The notes: a model not told the origin generated them from the sequence alone. A stretch of DNA of 64,000 nucleotides from Paraburkholderia tropica (GCF_900109265.1 NZ_FNZM01000029.1:1-64000), one strand, 5' to 3'. Positions 52,730 to 62,489 are shown, counted from the first letter of the stretch. A program made the numbers and translations.

Positions 52730-52769
52730 GTCCTTCTCCTGTATCGGGTGATCGAGTGAGAACCTGCGC

Positions 52770-53345
52770 TCAGGCGCTGGCCGCGACGCTCGTCTGCGGC
52801 TTGACCCACTCGTTGCCCTTCATGAAGGCGTCGTAAGGCGTATGCACGATGTGATTCGTGTAGTTGCTCATCACCTTCGTCGCCACGCCGAGAATCACTT
52901 CGAACACATTGCGGCGCGTGTAGCCGGCGGCGAGGAATGCGTCGATGTCGGCATCGGTGGCGAAGCCGCGCTCACGCACCACGACGGTCGTGAAGCGATG
53001 CAGCGCTTCGAGCTTTGCGTCCGGAAGCTCGGTGCCGGCACGCAGCGCGTCGATCACGGCCGGGTCCATCTTGATCATCTTTGCGAGCGTGCTGTGACCG
53101 GCCATGCAGTAGTGGCAGTCGTTTTCGAAGTTCGAGGTCAGATAGACAACCTGCTGTTCATGCGGCGTCAGCGTGCTTTTCGAAAACAGATCCCAGAGCG
53201 CCGAATAGCCGGCCAGCAATTCGGGCGATTCCGCCATGAAAGACTGGAGATTCGGGACGAAGCCGAAGGCGGCTTTCGTGCCTTCGAGCAGGGGCTTCGA
53301 GTCGGCCGGTGCGGTCTCGACGGTGTAGGCGTTGAAGGTGTTCAT
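52770..53345 (-). CDS. Carboxymuconolactone decarboxylase-family (AhpD-like) protein
   Basis: 191 residues, all helical. The motif DCHYCMAGHS (C-x2-C-x3-H) preceded by HEQQVVYL provides the AhpD-type redox relay, so an alkylhydroperoxidase role alongside the peroxiredoxin-like protein is plausible. ATG 53345 has GAGGA at seven bases; the frame upstream to 53477 is not homologous. First gene of the pair. Confidence 0.9.
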   Translation of the reverse strand: MNTFNAYTVETAPADSKPLLEGTKAAFGFVPNLQSFMAESPELLAGYSALWDLFSKSTLTPHEQQVVYLTSNFENDCHYCMAGHSTLAKMIKMDPAVIDALRAGTELPDAKLEALHRFTTVVVRERGFATDADIDAFLAAGYTRRNVFEVILGVATKVMSNYTNHIVHTPYDAFMKGNEWVKPQTSVAASA

Positions 53346-54212
53346 CGTGGATTCCTCTGTGGGTTGACGGTGAACACATGATCGGGCAGACGCCGCGCCC
53401 CAAGAAGGCAGGCGGTGGTGATAGGACTTATTCCTTTGCGGAATGGCGCGCGACTTGTCTGTTACGAGGTTTCGCAACGTGACCGATGCCGTGACTTGAG
53501 CGAGTTTTCAAGCGCGTTCACAACCAGCACGCCCCGCATCTACGAATAAAAAACGACCGCTCATCGAAGCAACGATTCAACGCGGACATACACGCCGCTA
53601 GCGGCGCGGCATTAACACGCCACAAAACACACGCAACCTATCCAAACTGGCAGGTCATCCAGGTCCATGGATCGCGGCTCACACACGAATCGCCGTGTTC
53701 GTCCTGTTTCGGCTGCTTTAAAAAATTCGCTTTGAATTCGAATTGCATTACACAGGCCGGCAACGTTACGCGGTGTTCCGTAACAAGCAACATGAGCCAT
53801 TACGTTACGCACGATGCCGCGCGCATCGCTCAGTTCGCTGCGCGCACATCGAATTTTCCGGGCCCGCACAAACCGGCCTCGACCATCTCCTGAAGAAGTC
53901 CGCTGCACAACGATCCTCGCCCGCCCTCGCGATCCGATTCGCGAATTCGTCAGTCGAATGGCACACCTGTTGCATTAGAAGCAGTGCAGCAAATCGTGCG
54001 AGCGCCGATACAAGGCGCAAGCGGCAGTCTCACCGCCGCGCCCGACACATGGCCTGGAGGAGACACCTCAAGCCACGGGTCAACATAGGCGGCAACGTCG
54101 CGCGTCGATGCGCGGCGCGGCCCTGGCGAAATCGAGTGCAGTCAGTCGTGGACCGACCATGATGGCTGCGAGTGCGTTCGTCTTTCAGCGCTACATGCGG
54201 GGGAGAAGTCTC
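53346..54212. other. 867-bp gene-free region upstream of the rhamnolipid operon
   Basis: No frame on either strand looks coding. It has locally lower GC (around 53560-53800). It contains three GTTACG-type half-sites at 53765-53809. A small frame in phase with rhlA is open from 54108 but has no ribosome site. The rhl promoter must lie here. Confidence 0.6.
53765..53809. promoter_or_regulatory. GTTACG-N8-CGTAAC repeat plus third half-site
   Basis: GTTACG (53765-53770), CGTAAC (53779-53784) and another GTTACG (53804-53809). The spacing suits a dimeric repressor such as a TetR-type protein. About 400 bases upstream of rhlA; binding protein unknown. Confidence 0.4.
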
Positions 54213-55121
54213 ATGTCAGTCGAGAAGCAGCTATTGCCACTGCCGGGTGGCCTGAAAGTCTACGTCGAGCATCATTGCTTCGATCCATCGTTCGAAACCG
54301 TCCTGCTCGTCAACGGTGCGCTGGCGACCACGGCATCGTTTGGCCAGACCATCCGTTACCTGGGCGAACGCGTCAATGCGCTGTGCTTCGATCTGCCGTA
54401 CGCGGGCCAGTCGCGCCAGCACAACGCGTGCGACTACACGCTCACGAAGGACGACGAGATCGACATTCTCATGCATATCGCCGATCGTTTTCGCCCGTCG
54501 TATCTGCTGTCGGTGTCATGGGGCGGCGTGGCGTCGCTATTCGCGCTCGCGCGCGGCTGCGCGAGCGTACGGCGTGCCGCCATTGCGTCGTTCTCGCCCT
54601 TCCTCAACGCGGCCATGACCGATTACGTGACGCGCGCGCGCGACCACATCGCGGCCGGTCAGAACCTCCAGGCGGCACAACTGCTCAACGATACCGTTGG
54701 CCGTCATCTGCCGCGCATCATGAAGCTCTACAACTATCGCTACCTGACGCGTCTGCCGCGCGACGAACAGGATCAGGTCGCGTTTCACGTCGACCAGATT
54801 CTTGCCATGAAGCCGGAGCGATATCTGGACGAATTCCGCCGCATCGATTGCGACGTGAAATTCGTCAACGGCGATCTCGACGAATACACCACCGCCGCCG
54901 ACGTGCGCCGTCTGGGCGATTACGTGCGGCACGCGGAGTTCGCGACGATTCATGGTGCCGGACACTTCCTCGATCTCGAAGGGCGCACGCAACAGGAGCA
55001 GATGCGCAACGTGCTGTGCGACTTCTTCTGCGGCGAGCGCGAGACCTACGCGTCGCTTGCCGTGATACCGAATTCGAGCACGCCGCAGCGTCTGCCGTTC
55101 CAGGTGCCCGCGCTGTCGTGA
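54213..55121 (+). CDS. rhlA: RhlA: HAA synthase of rhamnolipid biosynthesis
   Basis: 302 residues, alpha/beta-hydrolase fold. ETVLLVNGALATTASFGQT, LCFDLPYAGQSRQHN, TKDDEIDILMHI and SVSWGGVASLF (nucleophile-type Ser102, the same number as Pseudomonas RhlA) and GDLDEYTTAADVRRLGDYVRHAEF...GAGHFLDLE match RhlA. It joins two 3-hydroxyacyl groups into HAA, the lipid part of rhamnolipids. ATG 54213 has GGGGAGAAG upstream. First gene of the operon that contains rhlB, an exporter and rhlC. Confidence 0.95.
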   Translation: MSVEKQLLPLPGGLKVYVEHHCFDPSFETVLLVNGALATTASFGQTIRYLGERVNALCFDLPYAGQSRQHNACDYTLTKDDEIDILMHIADRFRPSYLLSVSWGGVASLFALARGCASVRRAAIASFSPFLNAAMTDYVTRARDHIAAGQNLQAAQLLNDTVGRHLPRIMKLYNYRYLTRLPRDEQDQVAFHVDQILAMKPERYLDEFRRIDCDVKFVNGDLDEYTTAADVRRLGDYVRHAEFATIHGAGHFLDLEGRTQQEQMRNVLCDFFCGERETYASLAVIPNSSTPQRLPFQVPALS

Positions 55122-55173
55122 GATGCGCGAATCGCGCGCGCACGCATTCCCTCTCCATCGTCGAGATCTCTTC

Positions 55174-55743
55174 ATGAATATCGCTCAAAGCATCGCCATT
55201 GTCGTGCCGTGGCTCGCGTGGCTGGCTTACTGGATCGCGACAGCGCAGGCCGTCAAGACCACCGCTCGCCGCGAAGCGCGCAGCGCGCGCACCTGGCAGT
55301 CGCTGCCATTGATCGCAGGTGGCGCGCTCCTCATCCTGCCCGACCCGACATTGAACGCACTCTCGCCAGATCCGACGCGCCTGGGTGCAATGCAGTTCGG
55401 CGGCTTCGCGGTCCTCGTTGCCGGCCTGCTGTTTTCGGTGTGGGCACGCGTGCATCTGGGAACGAACTGGAGCGTCTCGGTGACGCTCAAGGAAGGCCAT
55501 GAGTTGATCCGCACCGGTCCTTATGCACTCGTTCGGCATCCTATCTATACCGGATGCCTGATCGCGCTGGCCGGTTCGGCCTTGATCGGCGAGACCTGGC
55601 GCGGCGTGGCTGGGGTCGTGCTGATCTTCGCGTCGCTGGCCTTCAAGGTGCGCATCGAAGAAAGCTGGCTCACGGGGCATTTCGGCGACGCCTACGCGCG
55701 CTACCGCCGCGAAGTCGCGGCGTTGATCCCCGGCATCTATTGA
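55174..55743 (+). CDS. ICMT-type membrane methyltransferase-family protein in the rhl operon
   Basis: 189 residues, about five membrane segments. The C-terminal signature RTGPYALVRHPIYTGCL, then EESWLTGHFGDAYARYRREV, is that of isoprenylcysteine carboxyl methyltransferase/phospholipid N-methyltransferase-type proteins, where the RHPxY segment binds S-adenosylmethionine. It lies between rhlA (52 bases upstream) and rhlB (43 bases downstream), so it is almost surely cotranscribed. Rhamnolipid clusters I know lack such a gene; a free carboxylate on HAA or rhamnolipid is a conceivable methyl acceptor, but the substrate is unproven. Confidence 0.9.
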   Translation: MNIAQSIAIVVPWLAWLAYWIATAQAVKTTARREARSARTWQSLPLIAGGALLILPDPTLNALSPDPTRLGAMQFGGFAVLVAGLLFSVWARVHLGTNWSVSVTLKEGHELIRTGPYALVRHPIYTGCLIALAGSALIGETWRGVAGVVLIFASLAFKVRIEESWLTGHFGDAYARYRREVAALIPGIY

Positions 55744-55786
55744 TGTCGCGAACACCATATAAACGACTGACACGCACGGCGGCCCG

Positions 55787-57109
55787 ATGGCACAAATCAT
55801 CATCACGGCGATAGGTTCGGCTGGCGATGTGCACCCGCTGCTCGGCGTCGGGCGGGCGCTCGCCGCGCGCGGTCATCGCGTGGTTTTCTGTTCGCATCCG
55901 CCATTCGAAGCGGCCGCGCGCCGCGAGGGTTTCACGTTCGTCGCCATCGGTCTTGCCGAAGACTATGCAGCCGCGCTCGCGAACCCTGCGCTCTGGCATC
56001 CGCGCACGTCGTTCAAGACGTTGTGGGCTTTGATCGCACCCGTGCTGCAACCGCATTACGCCACCCTTGACGCGCTGCGCGGCCCGGACACGGTTCTCGT
56101 CGGCACGCTGTGGGCGTTCTCCGCGCGCCTGCTCCAGGAGCGGCACGGCACGCCTTACGTGTCCATTCAGGTCTCGCCGTCGACACTGCTCTCCGCGCAT
56201 GCGCCACCGGCGCACAAGCGTCTCACGATTCCGCGCGGCCTGCCGTTGGCGTTCAAAGCCGCGTTGATGACGCTGATCGAGCGCGCCCTGCTCGACGCCG
56301 TGTGCGGGCCGAATCTGAACGCATTGCGCGCGACGCTCGCACTGCCGCCCGCGAAACGCATTCTGGGCCGCTGGCTCCATTCGACCGACGGCGTGCTCTG
56401 CCTCTTCCCCGACTGGTTCGCCCCGCCGCAGCCGGACTGGCCCGCGCAGCACAGGCAATGCGGCTTTCCGCTCTTCAACGATCTCGACGACGGCGCACCC
56501 GACGCGGAACTCGACGCGTTCCTGAGCGCGGGCGAACCGCCGGTAGTGTTCACGGCGGGGTCGACGCTCGTCGACGGCCAGCACTATGCGCGCGCCGTGC
56601 TGCACGCATTGCGTGCGACCGGCACACGCGGCCTGCTGCTGGGCTCGGACTTCACACTCGACGACGCGCAACGCGGCCGCGATATGCCACGCCAACGCCT
56701 GCTGCAACGCCGCTACGTGCCGCTGCGCGCGCTGTTGCCGCGTTGCCGCGCGCTCGTGCATCACGGCGGCATCGGCACCGCATCGCTGGCGTTTGAAGCC
56801 GGTATCGCGCAACTCGTCACGCCGTTCGCGCACGATCAGTTCGACAACGCGCAACGTGTCGCCGACGCCGGTTGCGGCCTGCGCCTCGACGCACCGATCA
56901 AGGAAGCCGCATTGGCCCGTGCGCTCGCCCGGGTCCTGCACGACCCACGCATCGCCACGCGTTGCGCACAGATACGCAACAAGCTCGCGACCTCGCCCGA
57001 CGGTTGCGTCGACGCCGCGCGTTTTATCGAGCGCTTCGTGCCGCAAGCCACATCGCACGCCGCGCAGGAGATGGCACGCGCGCCCCTGCTCAAAGTGGCG
57101 GGCGCATGA
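55787..57109 (+). CDS. rhlB: RhlB: rhamnosyltransferase chain B
   Basis: 440 residues, GT-B fold of glycosyltransferase family 1. N-terminal AQIIITAIGSAGDVHPLLGVGRALAARGH and the donor-site HHGGIGTASLAFEAGIAQLVTPFAHDQFDNA (His325-His326) define it. It transfers rhamnose from dTDP-rhamnose to HAA, giving mono-rhamnolipid. Its stop overlaps the start of the exporter gene by four bases (ATGA). Confidence 0.94.
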   Translation: MAQIIITAIGSAGDVHPLLGVGRALAARGHRVVFCSHPPFEAAARREGFTFVAIGLAEDYAAALANPALWHPRTSFKTLWALIAPVLQPHYATLDALRGPDTVLVGTLWAFSARLLQERHGTPYVSIQVSPSTLLSAHAPPAHKRLTIPRGLPLAFKAALMTLIERALLDAVCGPNLNALRATLALPPAKRILGRWLHSTDGVLCLFPDWFAPPQPDWPAQHRQCGFPLFNDLDDGAPDAELDAFLSAGEPPVVFTAGSTLVDGQHYARAVLHALRATGTRGLLLGSDFTLDDAQRGRDMPRQRLLQRRYVPLRALLPRCRALVHHGGIGTASLAFEAGIAQLVTPFAHDQFDNAQRVADAGCGLRLDAPIKEAALARALARVLHDPRIATRCAQIRNKLATSPDGCVDAARFIERFVPQATSHAAQEMARAPLLKVAGA

Positions 57110-58668
57110 GCACGGCCTCGCCCTTCACGATCCCCGACGCGAGCGCCGCGCACGCACGCGGCGGCGTTCGTCTCGCGCTTTTGACGTTCGCACTGTCGCT
57201 CGCGACCTTCATCGAAGTGCTCGATTCGACGGTGACGAACGTCGCCGTGCCCGCGATCTCCGGCAGCCTCGGCGTGGCCAACAGCCAGGGCACGTGGGTC
57301 ATCAGTTCATATTCCGTCGCCGCGGCGATTGCCGTTCCGCTCACGGGCTGGCTCGCGCGACGGCTCGGCGAAACACGCCTTTTCATCGGCGCGGTGCTGC
57401 TTTTCACGCTCACCTCGCTGATGTGCGCGCTCGCCGCCGACCTGCATGTACTGGTCGCCTGCCGCGCGCTGCAAGGACTCTGTTCCGGGCCGATGGTGCC
57501 GCTTTCGCAAACGATCCTCCTGCGCACGTTCCCACCCGCGAAACGCACGCTCGCGCTTGCGCTCTGGGGCATGACGGTGTTGCTCGCGCCGATCTTCGGC
57601 CCCGTGGTCGGCGGCTACCTGATCGACACGTTGTCGTGGGAATGGATCTTCCTCATCAACCTGCCCATCGGCCTGTTCTCTTTCGTTGTCTGCGCAACCC
57701 TGTTGAGAAAAGACGCGAAACGCGGCGAACGCGTTCCAGTGGATTTTATCGGCATCGCACTGCTGGTGGTCGGCGTGGGCGCATTGCAGGCGATGCTCGA
57801 TCTGGGCCACGACGCGGGCTGGTTCGACTCGACACTGATCGTCACGCTCGCCATCGTCGCCACACTCGCGCTGGTCTCGCTGCTACTCTGGGAAGCAGGC
57901 GAAGCACAGCCTGTCATCGACCTGAGCCTGTTCCGCGATCGCACCTTCTCGTTCTGCGTGCTCATCATTTCGCTCGGCATGGCGAGCTTTTCGATTGTGG
58001 GCGTGGTGTTCCCACTCTGGCTTCAGGCGGTGATGGGCTACGACGCCTTTCACGCCGGCCTCGCGACCGCACCGCTCGGCATGCTCGCGCTGGTGTTCTC
58101 GATTCTCGTGGGTCTCTATGCACATCGTTTCGACGCGCGCGTGCTCACGACCTTCGGCTTTCTCGTGTTCGCCGCCGTGCTCTGGTGGGACACGCATTTC
58201 ACACTGACCATGTCGTTCACGCAGATCGTCACGCCCGGCCTGATTCAGGGCATCGGCCTGCCCTGCTTCTTTATCCCGCTGACGGCGGCAACGCTTTCTC
58301 GCGTGCCCGATCATCAACTTGCCGCCGCATCGAGCCTGTCTAATTTTCTGCGGACGCTCGCCGCCGCATTCGGCACGGCGATGAGCGTGACGCTCTGGGA
58401 CCACCGCGCGACGTTCCACTATGCGACCCTCGCGCAATCGGTGACGAAGGAATCGGGCGGCACGCAACACTACGTCGCCACGCTGCATGCGATGGGTATC
58501 AGCGGCGCACGCGAAGCCGGCGCACTGCATCAGGTGACCCTGCAGCAGGCCTACATGATGGCGACGAGCGACATGTTCTTCATGGCGTCCGCAACCTGCC
58601 TCGTGCTCGCCACGATGATGTGGTTCACGCGCCCCAAACGGGGCGCCGCCATGACCCTCGGGCACTGA
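57106..58668 (+). CDS. DHA2-family (EmrB/QacA-like) MFS exporter
   Basis: 520 residues, 14 predicted membrane segments. Motifs of the DHA2 group: FIEVLDSTVTNVAVPAISGSLGV (segment 1), GWLARRLGETRLFIGAV (loop 2-3), and the motif-C-like GMTVLLAPIFGPVVGGYLID. Position between rhlB and rhlC, with NodT and EmrA genes following, implies a tripartite exporter for rhamnolipids across both membranes. Translationally coupled to rhlB. Confidence 0.94.
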   Translation: MSTASPFTIPDASAAHARGGVRLALLTFALSLATFIEVLDSTVTNVAVPAISGSLGVANSQGTWVISSYSVAAAIAVPLTGWLARRLGETRLFIGAVLLFTLTSLMCALAADLHVLVACRALQGLCSGPMVPLSQTILLRTFPPAKRTLALALWGMTVLLAPIFGPVVGGYLIDTLSWEWIFLINLPIGLFSFVVCATLLRKDAKRGERVPVDFIGIALLVVGVGALQAMLDLGHDAGWFDSTLIVTLAIVATLALVSLLLWEAGEAQPVIDLSLFRDRTFSFCVLIISLGMASFSIVGVVFPLWLQAVMGYDAFHAGLATAPLGMLALVFSILVGLYAHRFDARVLTTFGFLVFAAVLWWDTHFTLTMSFTQIVTPGLIQGIGLPCFFIPLTAATLSRVPDHQLAAASSLSNFLRTLAAAFGTAMSVTLWDHRATFHYATLAQSVTKESGGTQHYVATLHAMGISGAREAGALHQVTLQQAYMMATSDMFFMASATCLVLATMMWFTRPKRGAAMTLGH

Positions 58669-58698
58669 CACCAGAACGATAAAAAGAGGAACCACGCG

Positions 58699-59664
58699 AT
58701 GCGATCAGGCGCACTTGTCATTCTCTACCACCCGAGCGGCGAACAGCTCGCGCGGCTGGCCGCGTTGCGCGACGCGTGCGACGCACTCGTAGTCGTCGAC
58801 AACACGCCTTATAAGGACGCCGCGAACAACGCCGCTCGCGACGCAGCGCAACGCGACGGCTATACGCTGATTCAGAACGGCAATCGCGGCGGCATTGCGG
58901 GCGCGTATAATGTGGGCCTCGCGCATCTGTTTTCGCTCGAAGACAAGCTCGATGCCGTCGCGCTGTTCGATCAGGATTCCGTGGTGCCCGATGCCTATTT
59001 TCCGGCGATGCACGCATTCGCAAAACATCAGATTGGACGGCCTTTCATTGCAGGGCCGCGCATCTTCGATGAAAACGACGGGCGCTTTCTCCCCGCGCTC
59101 GCGACCAACGGCATCGGCGTGCGGCGCATCGAACTCGACATCGGCGAAACGGCCGACCTGCAACCGGTCCGCTGTGCGTTTCTGATTTCGTCGGGCAGCC
59201 TGGTGTCGCGCGAAGCTTATACAGCACTCGGCCGTTTCGACGAAGCGCTGTTTATCGATCACGTCGATACGGAGTATTGTTTTCGCGCGCTCGCGCACAA
59301 CGTGCCGCTCTATCTCGTGCCCGCGCTCGTGCTGCGTCATCGCATCGGCAACAAGGCGCGCAGACGCATCGGCCCGCTCAATATCCCGACCATGAATCAC
59401 CCGTGGATGCGCGGTTACTACAGCGCCCGCAACGCGATGGAGATTGCCCTTCAATATGGCCCGCGCTTTCCGGTTGCGTGGGTGCCGAATCTGCTCACGC
59501 TTGGGCAAATCGTGCAAGTCCTGCTCGGCGAGCAGGACAAACGCGCCAAGCTCAAGGCCATTCTCTATGGTCTGATCGACGGTCTCGCAGGAAAGCTCGG
59601 GCCGCTCGATATCTCGCATCCACGCTGGACCGCACGCCCCACCGTGCAGGAGCGTCGCGGATGA
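58699..59664 (+). CDS. rhlC: RhlC: second rhamnosyltransferase
   Basis: 321 residues, GT2 family. ALVVVDNTP (31-37), QNGNRGGIAGAYNVGL (58-73) and the acidic VALFDQDSVVP (Asp91-Asp93 region) give the dTDP-rhamnose binding core; SGSLVSREAYTALGRFDEALFIDHVDTEYCFRA is the acceptor-side ED-type motif. It adds the second rhamnose to mono-rhamnolipid. Its presence in the same operon as rhlAB is the Burkholderia arrangement (in Pseudomonas rhlC is separate). Ends overlapping the NodT gene by four bases. Confidence 0.94.
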   Translation: MRSGALVILYHPSGEQLARLAALRDACDALVVVDNTPYKDAANNAARDAAQRDGYTLIQNGNRGGIAGAYNVGLAHLFSLEDKLDAVALFDQDSVVPDAYFPAMHAFAKHQIGRPFIAGPRIFDENDGRFLPALATNGIGVRRIELDIGETADLQPVRCAFLISSGSLVSREAYTALGRFDEALFIDHVDTEYCFRALAHNVPLYLVPALVLRHRIGNKARRRIGPLNIPTMNHPWMRGYYSARNAMEIALQYGPRFPVAWVPNLLTLGQIVQVLLGEQDKRAKLKAILYGLIDGLAGKLGPLDISHPRWTARPTVQERRG

Positions 59665-61235
59665 AGACACACACGATCACGCGCCTGCTTGCGCTCGGTA
59701 CCGCCACGCTGCTCGCGTGCGCCTGTGTGCCGACAATCACGCCAGCCTTGCAACCGCACACGCCCGATGCGAATGCACTCTCGCGCACGCTGTCCGATAC
59801 GCCGAAATCGAACAGCGCCGCCGCGTGGCCCGCGCCCGACTGGGTGCGCCAGTTCGGCGATGCGCAGCTCGACCAGCTCGTGACCGAAGCCTATGCGCAC
59901 AATCCCGATCTGCAAATCGCGAAGGCCCGTATTGGCGTCGCGCAATCGCAGTTGCAGCAGTTTTCGTCGTTGACGGGACTCACGGCCACGGCGGGCGCGA
60001 CCGTCAACAAGGCGCGCATGCCGCAATCAAACGGCGTCGCCAATGTTTCCGCAAACGGCTACGACATCCCCGTACAATTATTTGGTAATCCTGTTCAATC
60101 GCCCTCTTCAATTTTCGTCGCGCTGGATTATCAACTCGATCTCTGGGGACGCAATGCGGCGGCCACGCGCGGGCTGCTATCACTGCGCGATGCGGCACGC
60201 GTCGACGCGGAACAGGCCCGCCTCACCCTTGCCCTCGCCATCGTCACGCTCTATTGCGATCTTGACCAGGCCTACGCGCTGCGCGACCTCTGGATCGAGA
60301 AACGCGACGCGAGCGACCAGATCACCGCGGTGCTGCGCGAGCGCGCGGCGCGCGGCATCGATAACGGCTACGACGCCGACGATGCCGCCGTGCGCCGCAA
60401 CAAGCTCATCGCGCAGATCGAACTCGCCGACGAGCGTATCCGCCTCGCGCAACTGCAACTGGGCGTGCTCTCCGGCGGCGGCCCCGAGCGCGGCCTCGCG
60501 CTCGCCAGGCCGCGTCCCGCGAGCCTCTCCCGTCTCGCCGACCAGCCGCTGCCCGCACGCCTGTCCGCCGATCTGCTCGGACGTCGCCCCGATATCGTCG
60601 CGGCCCGGCTGCGCGTCGAAGCGGCCTACGCCGCGATCGACGGCACGCGCGCCGAGTTTTATCCCGACGTGAACCTCGTTGGCTTCGCGGGCCTGCTCGC
60701 GCTGACACCTGGCGCGATGTTCTCGCGCCAGGCGCTCGCGGGATCCGTCGGCCCGGCGGTATCGCTGCCGATTTTCGATCGCGGCCGCCTCAAGGCGAAG
60801 CTCTCGGGCGACGCGGCCAATGCCGACGTCGCCATCGGGCTCTACAACAAGACCGTCGATACGGCGCTGGGCGATGTCGCGCGCACGCTCGTTTCGCTCT
60901 CGACCGTGGATCGCCTCGTGAGCGGCGAGCGCGACGCCGCCGACGCCGCGCAACGCTACGTCTCGATCGCCGAAGAGCGGCACCGGCGCGGTCTGCTGAT
61001 GCAAAAGGACGTGAATACGGCCAGGCTCACGCTCTATGACGAGCGCGCCCAACTGATCGACCTGCAATCGCAGCAGCGCACGCTGCGCATTGCGCTGATC
61101 GGCGCGCTCGGCGGCGGCTTCGACGAACGCACGCTGCCCGGACCCGCGATCTCGCATTTCGATGTCGTCTTCCCCTCCCACGATCGGCTCACGGATCGAT
61201 CCAACGAACGACTCACCAGCGCGCGCGTCGACTAA
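59661..61235 (+). CDS. NodT-family outer-membrane efflux lipoprotein
   Basis: 524 residues. The signal MKTHTITRLLALGTATLLAC ends in a lipobox (lipid Cys20, possibly Cys22), followed by two OEP/TolC-like repeats: QLDQLVTEAYAHNPDLQIAKARI and VDAEQARLTLALAIVTLYCDL, then PDIVAARLRVEAAYAAIDGTRAEFYPDVNL. It provides the outer-membrane channel for the DHA2/EmrA exporter. ATG overlaps the rhlC stop (ATGA). Confidence 0.94.
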   Translation: MKTHTITRLLALGTATLLACACVPTITPALQPHTPDANALSRTLSDTPKSNSAAAWPAPDWVRQFGDAQLDQLVTEAYAHNPDLQIAKARIGVAQSQLQQFSSLTGLTATAGATVNKARMPQSNGVANVSANGYDIPVQLFGNPVQSPSSIFVALDYQLDLWGRNAAATRGLLSLRDAARVDAEQARLTLALAIVTLYCDLDQAYALRDLWIEKRDASDQITAVLRERAARGIDNGYDADDAAVRRNKLIAQIELADERIRLAQLQLGVLSGGGPERGLALARPRPASLSRLADQPLPARLSADLLGRRPDIVAARLRVEAAYAAIDGTRAEFYPDVNLVGFAGLLALTPGAMFSRQALAGSVGPAVSLPIFDRGRLKAKLSGDAANADVAIGLYNKTVDTALGDVARTLVSLSTVDRLVSGERDAADAAQRYVSIAEERHRRGLLMQKDVNTARLTLYDERAQLIDLQSQQRTLRIALIGALGGGFDERTLPGPAISHFDVVFPSHDRLTDRSNERLTSARVD

Positions 61236-62431
61236 TGCACCACGACCACACCAACCTCCATCCCGATCCGGCCACGCTCGCCGCAAACGCCGCCCTGCTC
61301 GCACGTAAGCGCGCGACACGGCGGCGACGCTTCGCGATCTTCGGCGCGGTCGTCGCCGTCACCGCGCTCGCTGCGGCAACGTACTGGTTCATGGCCGTGC
61401 GCTTTCGCGAAGACACCGACGACGCCTACGTCGCCGGCAATGTCGTGCAGATCGCCGCGCAAACGGCCGGCACGGTGATCGACGTCGCCGCCGCCGATAC
61501 GCAACGCGTGCGCGCGGGACAGCCGCTCGTGCAACTCGACGATGCTGAAGCCTCGGTCGCGTATGCGCAAGCGAAGGCACAACTCGCGCAAGCCGTGCGG
61601 CAAACCGCCAACGCGCGCTATTCCGCGACGATGTACGCCGAAGCGGTGAAGGCGCGTCAAGCCGATCTCGATCTCGCACAACGCGCGTTGGCCGCGCGCG
61701 ATCACGCGTCGGTCGAAGTCGTCTCGCCCGAGGAACTGGCGCGTGCGCGAGCCGCCGTGACGGGCGCCCAGGCGCAGCTCGGCGCGGCGCAGGCTCAACT
61801 GGACGCAGCGCGTGCGCTCGGCAGCCGCCTCGCCGTCGAGGACAATCCGGGCGTGATTCAGGCCGTCGCGCAATTCAAGCTGGCGTGGCGCAATCTCAAA
61901 CGCACCACCATCGTCGCGCCAATCGATGGCGTGGTGGGACAGCGCACCGTACAAATCGGCCAGCAGGTCGGACCGGGTCTCACGCTGATGTCGATCGTGC
62001 AATTGCACGGCTTGTGGATCGAAGCGAATTTCAAGGAGGGGCAAATTCGCAATATGCGGGTCGGCCAGCCGGTGACGATCAATTCAGATATCTACGGATC
62101 GAAGGTCAATTATCGCGGACGCGTAGAAGGATTTTCCGCGGGGACCGGCAGTGCGTTTTCGATGCTGCCGCCGCAAAATGCGGCCGGAAACTGGATCAAG
62201 GTCGTGCAGCGTGTGCCCGTGGTGATTTCGATCGATCCCGGCGATCTGGCCGCGCATCCGCTGCGGATTGGATTGTCGATGCGCGTGCGCGTGGATACGC
62301 ACGAGCGCGACGGGCATCTGCTCGATTCGGAGACGCCGCTCGCCGCACTGGCGACGCGCGTTCATGACGGCATGGCGAGCGAAGCGCAAGCGGCGGCGGA
62401 AAAAGTGATTCGCGACAATCGGGGCGGTTAA
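61235..62431 (+). CDS. EmrA/HlyD-family periplasmic adaptor
   Basis: 398 residues. One N-terminal membrane anchor (about 28-50), then the biotinyl-lipoyl-like entry DTDDAYVAGNVVQIAAQTAGTVIDVAAADTQRVRAGQPLVQLD, a coiled-coil hairpin (about 105-215) and the closing KRTTIVAPIDGVVGQRTVQIGQQVGPG. It links the DHA2 permease to the outer-membrane channel. The start overlaps the NodT stop by one base (TAATG). Last gene of the rhl operon. Confidence 0.94.
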   Translation: MHHDHTNLHPDPATLAANAALLARKRATRRRRFAIFGAVVAVTALAAATYWFMAVRFREDTDDAYVAGNVVQIAAQTAGTVIDVAAADTQRVRAGQPLVQLDDAEASVAYAQAKAQLAQAVRQTANARYSATMYAEAVKARQADLDLAQRALAARDHASVEVVSPEELARARAAVTGAQAQLGAAQAQLDAARALGSRLAVEDNPGVIQAVAQFKLAWRNLKRTTIVAPIDGVVGQRTVQIGQQVGPGLTLMSIVQLHGLWIEANFKEGQIRNMRVGQPVTINSDIYGSKVNYRGRVEGFSAGTGSAFSMLPPQNAAGNWIKVVQRVPVVISIDPGDLAAHPLRIGLSMRVRVDTHERDGHLLDSETPLAALATRVHDGMASEAQAAAEKVIRDNRGG

Positions 62432-62489
62432 GTGGCGAGGAGCCAAAGTCATTGATATTTACCAATAAAATTCAATTCTCCAATTTACA

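Noticed and set aside
53967..53984. CTGT-N10-GCAG resembling a lux-type quorum-sensing box upstream of rhlA
   Set aside because: The spacing is two bases too long (lux boxes have CTG-N10-CAG) and the right arm is imperfect.
53612..54162. Short open frames in the gap upstream of rhlA
   Set aside because: No ribosome sites, no homology and Arg/Cys-rich composition; treated as non-coding.
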